Source: Ardenticatenaceae bacterium (lineage in GTDB: Bacteria > Chloroflexota > Anaerolineae > Promineifilales > Promineifilaceae). From it: DNA of 5,911 nt. Shown piece by piece: positions 1 to 3,765 of this stretch. Position 1 is the first letter of the stretch. Each line of letters opens with the position of its first letter. The notes below the pieces were generated by a model. It was not told the origin of the DNA. It made no database searches and worked only from the letters and a program-made list of their open reading frames with translations. Both the position numbers and the translations under genes were made by a program. Where the stretch lies: NCBI GenBank assembly GCA_020634215.1, contig JACKCD010000098.1, forward strand, positions 1 to 5,911. Reading direction: 5' to 3'.

Positions 1-1
1 G

Positions 2-1942
2 ATTGGGGCGCGGAACATGGGGGCGACCATCTACAAATACAACCGCGTGCTGGGCATTGACCAATTGCCCAGCGGCGAGTTCCTGGTCAGGACGCAAAAC
101 GGCGACATTACCTGCGAGCATGTGGTCAATGCGGCCGGCTGTTACGCCGACCGCGTGAGTGCTTGGCTGGGCGTGAAGACCCAATTCACCAACATGCTGC
201 ACCAATATGTTGTGACTGAAGAGATTCCCGAATTTGCCGCCCGTGACGTGGAACTGCCCGTCATGCGCGACCCGTACCCCAACGCCTATTATCGGCAGGA
301 GCAAAATTCGGGGCTGATTGGCATTTATGAACGCGCCAATACGGTAGAGGCGTGGGCAGGCGTAGGGCAAAAGTGGGAGGCGGAAAATGAGCTTTTCGCG
401 CCTGATTTTGACCGTATTATGCCTTGGCTGGAGCGGGTGATGGAGCGGATGCCGATTTTTGAGTCGGTGGGGATTATGCGCGTCATTCATGGGGCGATTG
501 CCCATACGATTGACAGCAATCCACTCGTTGGCCCGGCCCCTGGCGTGAAGAATTTCTGGCTCTGCACGGGATCGAGCATTGGCATTGCTCAGGGGGCGGG
601 CTGTGGCAAATATTTGGCGCAGTGGATGGTGCATGGGGATGCGGACATTAATATGACGGGGCTGGACCCGCGCCGTTTTGGCGATTATGCGGACAAAGCC
701 TATACCGATGCCAAAGCGCATCGGGAATATTGGGATATGTATGATTTGGTGCTGCCAGGTGAGGAGCGGCCAGAGGGTCGGCCAGCCCGCGCTACGCCGC
801 TTTACGCCAAGCAAAAGGCGAAGGGGGCGGTGCATACGGAGGGCTTTGGCTGGGAACGGCCGAAATGGTATTCGCCCGATGGCCGTGAAGAAGAGTGTGG
901 TTTCCGCCGCAACAATATTTTTGAGGTGATTGGCGCGGAGCATCGGGCGGTGCGGGAACGGGTGGGGGTGATGGAGTTACCCAGCTTTTCTAAGTGGGAT
1001 GTGTCGGGCGCGGATGCGGCGGCTTTTTTGGACAGGATTACGGCCAATAAGCTGCCCAAGGTGGGCGGGATTGTGTTGACTCATGCGTTGGGGGAGAACG
1101 GCCGTTATCAAACCGAATTCACCATCACTCGACTGGCCGAAAACCGCTTCTACCTCCTCTCCGCCTCCTTCTGCCAACTGCGCGACAACGATCTGTTGGC
1201 CTTTGCCAAACGAGAGAACGAGGATATAGTCATCCGCGATATTACGATGGATTACAGTGTTCTCATCGTGGCTGGCCCGCGCTCCCGCGATTTGCTCGCC
1301 AAATTGACCGATCAGGATTTGACCAACGCCTCTTTCCGCTGGCTAAATGGCAAGGAAATGGAGGTGGCGGGTATTCCCGTTCGCGCTTTGCGGGTCAACT
1401 ACGTGGGCGAATTGGGCTGGGAACTGCATGTGCCGATGGCGCGGGTGGCTGATTTGTATGATGCGGTGTGGGCGGCTGGCGAGGAGTTCGGCGTGGCTGA
1501 TTTTGGCACATATGCGATGAACAGCTTACGCATCGAAAAGGCGTATGCGGGTTTTGGGGTGGAGTTGACGAATGAGATTACGCCGGTGGAGGCGGGGATG
1601 GAGCGGTTTGTGCGGTTGGAGAAGGATTTTGTGGGGAAAACGGCCGTTCTCCAAGCTAAAGAACGTGAACCCCGCCTGAAAATGTGCTACGTGGAAGTGG
1701 ATGTAAACGATGCTGATGTGGCCGGTGGTGAGCCTGTTTTCCACGAGGGGCAGGTGATTGGCCTGACGACTTCGGGCGGTTATGGCTATACGGTGCAGAA
1801 GAGCCTGGCCTTTGCCTATGTACGGCCGCAGTTTATTGTGCCTGGCACGACATTTGAGATTGAGATTTTGGGCGAGCGGTGCGCGGCAAAGGTGTTGGCT
1901 GAGGCAGCGTATGATGCGGGAAATGCGCGGTTGAGAGCGTAG
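2..1942 (+). CDS. Dimethylglycine/sarcosine dehydrogenase-like FAD- and folate-binding oxidoreductase, 5'-partial
   Basis: Family members oxidatively demethylate N-methylated glycines (dimethylglycine or sarcosine), passing the one-carbon unit to tetrahydrofolate. The frame is open upstream of the ATG at 17 (residues IGARN precede it), so that ATG is internal; the Rossmann GxGxxG region lies outside the window. Numbering from ATG 17: residues 1-215 are the rest of the FAD/DAO domain, with VNAAGCYADRV near 37-47 and a C-terminal flavin-contact stretch with CTGSSIGIAQGAG near 183-195. Residues about 215-290 form the linking domain. Residues about 310-540 are a GcvT-type folate domain with YVGELGWELHVP and the IEKAY...ELTNEITPVEAGM signature. 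Residues about 545-635 are the GcvT C-terminal barrel with TSGGYGYTVQKSLAFAYV. The folate-loop acid appears to be Glu367 (GRYQTEFTI), as in dimethylglycine dehydrogenases, rather than the Asp of GcvT. About 641 residues remain of the usual 800-860. The gene converges on higA and ends at TAG. Family is secure; exact substrate is not. Confidence 0.9.
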   Translation: MGARNMGATIYKYNRVLGIDQLPSGEFLVRTQNGDITCEHVVNAAGCYADRVSAWLGVKTQFTNMLHQYVVTEEIPEFAARDVELPVMRDPYPNAYYRQEQNSGLIGIYERANTVEAWAGVGQKWEAENELFAPDFDRIMPWLERVMERMPIFESVGIMRVIHGAIAHTIDSNPLVGPAPGVKNFWLCTGSSIGIAQGAGCGKYLAQWMVHGDADINMTGLDPRRFGDYADKAYTDAKAHREYWDMYDLVLPGEERPEGRPARATPLYAKQKAKGAVHTEGFGWERPKWYSPDGREEECGFRRNNIFEVIGAEHRAVRERVGVMELPSFSKWDVSGADAAAFLDRITANKLPKVGGIVLTHALGENGRYQTEFTITRLAENRFYLLSASFCQLRDNDLLAFAKRENEDIVIRDITMDYSVLIVAGPRSRDLLAKLTDQDLTNASFRWLNGKEMEVAGIPVRALRVNYVGELGWELHVPMARVADLYDAVWAAGEEFGVADFGTYAMNSLRIEKAYAGFGVELTNEITPVEAGMERFVRLEKDFVGKTAVLQAKEREPRLKMCYVEVDVNDADVAGGEPVFHEGQVIGLTTSGGYGYTVQKSLAFAYVRPQFIVPGTTFEIEILGERCAAKVLAEAAYDAGNARLRA

Positions 1943-1952
1943 AAAATATTTG

Positions 1953-1984
1953 TTGTAGAGGCGCAGCATGTTGCGCCTCTACAA
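1953..1984. repeat. Perfect 13-bp inverted repeat (hairpin) between convergent genes
   Basis: The left arm TTGTAGAGGCGCA (1953-1965) and right arm TGCGCCTCTACAA (1972-1984) are exact reverse complements around a 6-nt loop. It lies 10 bp after the dehydrogenase stop and 16 bp beyond the higA stop, a position that suits a bidirectional terminator. There is no clean U-run on either side, only a T-rich patch (1994-2002) on the plus strand and AAATATTTT on the minus strand, so rho-independent termination is plausible rather than proven. Its form also fits a dispersed intergenic palindromic repeat. Confidence 0.8.
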
Positions 1985-2000
1985 AAGCCTGTCCTTTTGT
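1981..2000. repeat. Second, overlapping 7-bp inverted repeat abutting the higA stop
   Basis: ACAAAAG (1981-1987) pairs with CTTTTGT (1994-2000) around a 6-nt loop. The left arm shares ACAA (1981-1984) with the right arm of the larger hairpin, so the two structures cannot both form fully. The arm ends directly at the higA stop codon (2001-2003). It could be a weak terminator for the higBA transcript or chance. Confidence 0.4.
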
Positions 2001-2315
2001 TTAAACTAAGCTGAGTGGTTTAATCCGAGCCACATCGTTTTGAATGATTTGTGCGGCCTCCCACAAATCCACGGCTCGCTGGGCGTTTAGCCAAAACTCT
2101 GGGGAGTTGCCAAACAAGCGAGCCAGCCGCAGTGCCATTTCCGGGCTAACGCCGCGACGCTCCCGCAGCAACTCATTAACGGATTGGCGGGAAACGCCAA
2201 TTGCTTCGGCCAGGCTGGAAACAGTTAGGTTGTAGTCTGGCAAAAAATCTTCCCGCAGCATCTCGCCCGGGTGCGTTGGCTTGCGTTTCATCCCCGTTGT
2301 ATTTGGAATACTCAT
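2001..2315 (-). CDS. higA: HigA-family antitoxin, XRE-type DNA-binding protein
   Basis: This is a 104-residue protein of the HigA/VapI group. These antitoxins bind and neutralise the HigB ribonuclease and repress their own operon through a helix-turn-helix. Visible marks are HPGEMLREDFL near residues 15-25, the helix-turn-helix LAEAIGVSRQSVNELL near 36-51, and the family signature SPEFWLNAQRAVDLW near 72-86. The length is typical. I place the start at the ATG ending at 2315 because AAGGGA (2322-2327) lies 6 nt upstream as a Shine-Dalgarno site. A longer TTG-initiated version would start at 2330, touching the toxin stop, and adds only MKGHA. The gene lies 15 nt behind higB on the same strand, the usual toxin-first order, so both should be co-transcribed. 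Confidence 0.92.
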   Translation of the reverse strand: MSIPNTTGMKRKPTHPGEMLREDFLPDYNLTVSSLAEAIGVSRQSVNELLRERRGVSPEMALRLARLFGNSPEFWLNAQRAVDLWEAAQIIQNDVARIKPLSLV

Positions 2316-2321
2316 AGCGTG

Positions 2322-2327
2322 TCCCTT
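2322..2327 (-). promoter_or_regulatory. Shine-Dalgarno site that sets the higA start
   Basis: Read on the minus strand, AAGGGA lies in the 15-nt gap between the higB stop and the higA ATG, with a 6-nt spacer. It favours the ATG at 2315 over the upstream in-frame TTG at 2330. The second gene of the operon therefore has a classical ribosome site while the first appears to have none. Confidence 0.6.
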
Positions 2328-2330
2328 CAA

Positions 2331-2612
2331 TTAATGATAATCACAGACCTCAACGTCGTAGGCATCACCATCAACAAATCGAAAGCAAATGCGCCACTGA
2401 TCGTTGATAGCAATTGAAAATTGCCCTTTTCGGTCTCCCTCTAATGCGTGCAATCTATTACCGGGAGGAACTCTCAGATCGTCCAGTTGGGTAGCCAGGT
2501 TTACATACTCCAGTTTGCGTGCTGCACGCTTGGCAACATCGTGCGGAAATCGCTTGGCTTGTCCTGTAACGTATAACTCTTGTGTGCGCCGATCTGCAAA
2601 CGATTTGATCAT
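2331..2612 (-). CDS. higB: HigB toxin, RelE/ParE-superfamily ribosome-dependent mRNA endonuclease
   Basis: This 93-residue protein has the full length and shape of HigB (plasmid maintenance killer family). HigB toxins enter the ribosomal A site and cut mRNA, slowing growth when HigA is lost. It opens with the typical MIKSF and carries LDDLRVPPGNRLHAL near residues 43-57 and NDQWRICFR near 70-78. It ends in DYH (Asp91, Tyr92, His93). His55 and this C-terminal triad match the positions described as catalytic in Proteus HigB (His54, Asp90, Tyr91, His92), so the enzyme looks intact. No ribosome binding site precedes the ATG; the -10 box ends only 7 nt upstream, which suggests a leaderless transcript. 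The HigB/HigA protein complex is the expected repressor of the promoter. Confidence 0.94.
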   Translation of the reverse strand: MIKSFADRRTQELYVTGQAKRFPHDVAKRAARKLEYVNLATQLDDLRVPPGNRLHALEGDRKGQFSIAINDQWRICFRFVDGDAYDVEVCDYH

Positions 2613-2619
2613 AGATCTG

Positions 2620-2648
2620 ATTGTAATGCGTCACGTGACAGCAGTCAA
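2620..2648 (-). promoter_or_regulatory. higBA promoter (-35 TTGACT, 17-bp spacer, -10 TACAAT)
   Basis: On the minus strand, TTGACT (2648-2643) and TACAAT (2625-2620) each match the sigma-70 consensus at five of six positions and are separated by exactly 17 bp. The predicted start falls at 2613 or 2612, the base before or the A of the higB ATG. It is the clearest two-box promoter in the window. Confidence 0.75.
2630..2639. promoter_or_regulatory. Candidate HigA operator, palindrome GTCACGTGAC
   Basis: A perfect 10-bp palindrome sits inside the spacer of the higBA promoter. A dimeric helix-turn-helix antitoxin bound here would block RNA polymerase, which is how HigA-type autorepression works in characterised systems. 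The assignment rests on symmetry and position only. Confidence 0.55.
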
Positions 2649-2950
2649 TCTTAAGTCTTTCTGGAAACAGCCAGACGAGTAGATTGTTAGCTGGCTTCAA
2701 CAAACTGCTTTAACCCTCGCAGCAGCAGGGGGCCTATCCCTTTTTTATAGGTGCAGTGGACGAACATGAGGGATGGCTAAATTTGTGCCCACATACAAGC
2801 CAGATACAATTGCTGTCAGAGCCAACGTTGTTGGTTTGGCAACTGGTGGCATAGGGAAGGTTTTCCCATGAATATGCCGACATTTCTGTTTTTGTCACAC
2901 GCCAGTTAGCGGAAAGTAGAGTTTTAAAGCTTAGGAGAGAAAGACAAACC
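2649..2950. other. Intergenic region between divergent higBA and the lipoprotein gene
   Basis: I see no credible gene here; short open frames on both strands lack ribosome sites and family resemblance. Small structures include CCTAT...ATAGG (2733-2751) around CCCTTTTTT and CCAAC-GTT-GTTGG (2822-2834). A weak promoter for the lipoprotein could be TTGTCA (2892-2897) with TAGAGT (2917-2922), but the spacer is 19 bp and the match poor. AGGAGA (2933-2938) is a good Shine-Dalgarno sequence with a long 12-nt spacer to the ATG at 2951. Confidence 0.5.
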
Positions 2951-3685
2951 ATGTTTAGAGTTAGTTTGGTTGTAACGGCCATCGTGATGATGGCCTTTTT
3001 GCTGGGCTGTAGCAATGAGCCTGATGTACCAGCGGCAGAGAATGTGGCAGCAACGGCCGTTTCCGACCTCCAAGCCATTGCCACCACCGCACCCACCCTG
3101 GTTCCCACCCTTATTCCCACACCCGTGAACACCCTGGGTGCCCCCGCCAGCCCCACCCCTATCGCCACCGCCACCGCATCCCCGACACCCATTGCCACCG
3201 ACACGCCTGTGCCCACCAATACCCCCCTTCCCACCAACACACCTTTGCCCACCGCCACCTTTGTGCCACCGACAGCCACGCCTACCCTCACCCCAACGGC
3301 CACTTCTGCTCCTGCACCTGATGCGTTTGGCATGACGGCCACCTTTTCTGTGGAAGGCAGCCTGACCTATCGGGTCAACCAGGACATCTGGTTTAACTTT
3401 GAGCTACAAAACCCCAACCGTGTCGAAGTGAGATATGGTGCCTTAGGCTTGTACCCACGTAAAGATGGGGTAGATCGGCTGGATTTGTTCCAATTTAGCT
3501 GGTCAAATGCGACCACAAAACCTGAAGGCCTGAAGTGGCGCGACCACATCAACCTGCCCGAACCCGGCACGTACAAGGTGCGTATTGCCATCTGCCTGGC
3601 CGAATCAAGGAGCATTTGTGAATCATCATCCACAGCCAAATGGGTGACGCTCTCACCCAATGAGATAACCATTACGGTGCAGTAA
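2951..3685 (+). CDS. Secreted lipoprotein with Pro/Thr-rich linker and C-terminal beta-rich domain, function unknown
   Basis: This 244-residue protein starts with a lipoprotein signal peptide: Arg3, a hydrophobic core (residues 4-18), and lipobox LLGC with Cys20 as the lipidation site. It should be anchored at the outer face of the cytoplasmic membrane. Residues about 45-122 are a low-complexity Pro/Thr/Ala spacer with near-exact short repeats. Residues about 127-244 look like one beta-sandwich domain: FSVEGSLTYRVNQDIWFNFELQNPN, a central aromatic part, and PEPGTYKVRIAICLAE. Cys215 and Cys223 could form a disulfide. I cannot assign a ligand or enzyme activity. The closest general picture is an Ig-like extracellular domain on a flexible stalk. 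AGGAGA at 2933-2938 supports the ATG. It stands alone between the TA module and the regulator, and a hairpin follows its stop. Confidence 0.85.
   Translation: MFRVSLVVTAIVMMAFLLGCSNEPDVPAAENVAATAVSDLQAIATTAPTLVPTLIPTPVNTLGAPASPTPIATATASPTPIATDTPVPTNTPLPTNTPLPTATFVPPTATPTLTPTATSAPAPDAFGMTATFSVEGSLTYRVNQDIWFNFELQNPNRVEVRYGALGLYPRKDGVDRLDLFQFSWSNATTKPEGLKWRDHINLPEPGTYKVRIAICLAESRSICESSSTAKWVTLSPNEITITVQ
3146..3259 (+). repeat. Tandem repeats coding the Pro/Thr stalk
   Basis: Two 30-bp units (3146-3175, 3176-3205) encode ASPTPIATAT and ASPTPIATDT. Three 18-bp units (3206-3259) encode PVPTNT, PLPTNT and PLPTAT. The DNA is extremely C-rich on this strand. Such units are prone to slippage, so the stalk length may vary between strains. 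Confidence 0.8.
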
Positions 3686-3694
3686 TTTTTCGAT

Positions 3695-3730
3695 GGACGA
3701 CGGACGACCGTCAACCGTCGTCCGTCGTCC
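3695..3730. repeat. Perfect 14-bp inverted repeat, possible terminator, abutting the next promoter
   Basis: GGACGACGGACGAC (3695-3708) and GTCGTCCGTCGTCC (3717-3730) are exact reverse complements around an 8-nt loop. The arms are themselves built from GACG/GACGAC units. The repeat starts 9 bp after the lipoprotein stop and is followed only by TTT, so it is a poor intrinsic terminator by sequence but a very stable hairpin. It ends just before the -35 region of the regulator promoter, so it could insulate or also act as a protein site. Confidence 0.75.
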
Positions 3731-3731
3731 T

Positions 3732-3759
3732 TTGGTCATCGCCCCAATTCTCGTATAAT
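3732..3759 (+). promoter_or_regulatory. Promoter of the MalT-like gene with consensus TATAAT
   Basis: TATAAT (3754-3759) matches the -10 consensus at all six positions. The -35 is weak: TTGGTC (3732-3737) with a 16-bp spacer. The predicted +1 falls at 3766, exactly the G of the GTG start, so the mRNA would be leaderless. The weak -35 suggests activator dependence or low basal activity. Confidence 0.6.
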
Positions 3760-3765
3760 CAGCCC

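Noticed and set aside
1526..1969. 147-codon minus-strand frame opposite the dehydrogenase
   Set aside because: It lies antisense to the conserved folate-domain motifs and shows no recognisable family or start signal.
2001..2330. Longer HigA starting at TTG 2330
   Set aside because: The TTG directly follows the toxin stop and would place the AAGGGA ribosome site inside the gene. The ATG at 2315 has proper spacing and needs no rare start.
3146..3259. CRISPR-like or minisatellite array
   Set aside because: Units are contiguous without spacers, in frame, and encode a typical Pro/Thr lipoprotein stalk.
2734..3342. 202-codon minus-strand frame rich in Val/Gly opposite the lipoprotein
   Set aside because: It is the antisense mirror of the C-rich Pro/Thr repeat, which removes stop codons. 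It has no domain, no ribosome site, and conflicts with a clear lipobox gene.
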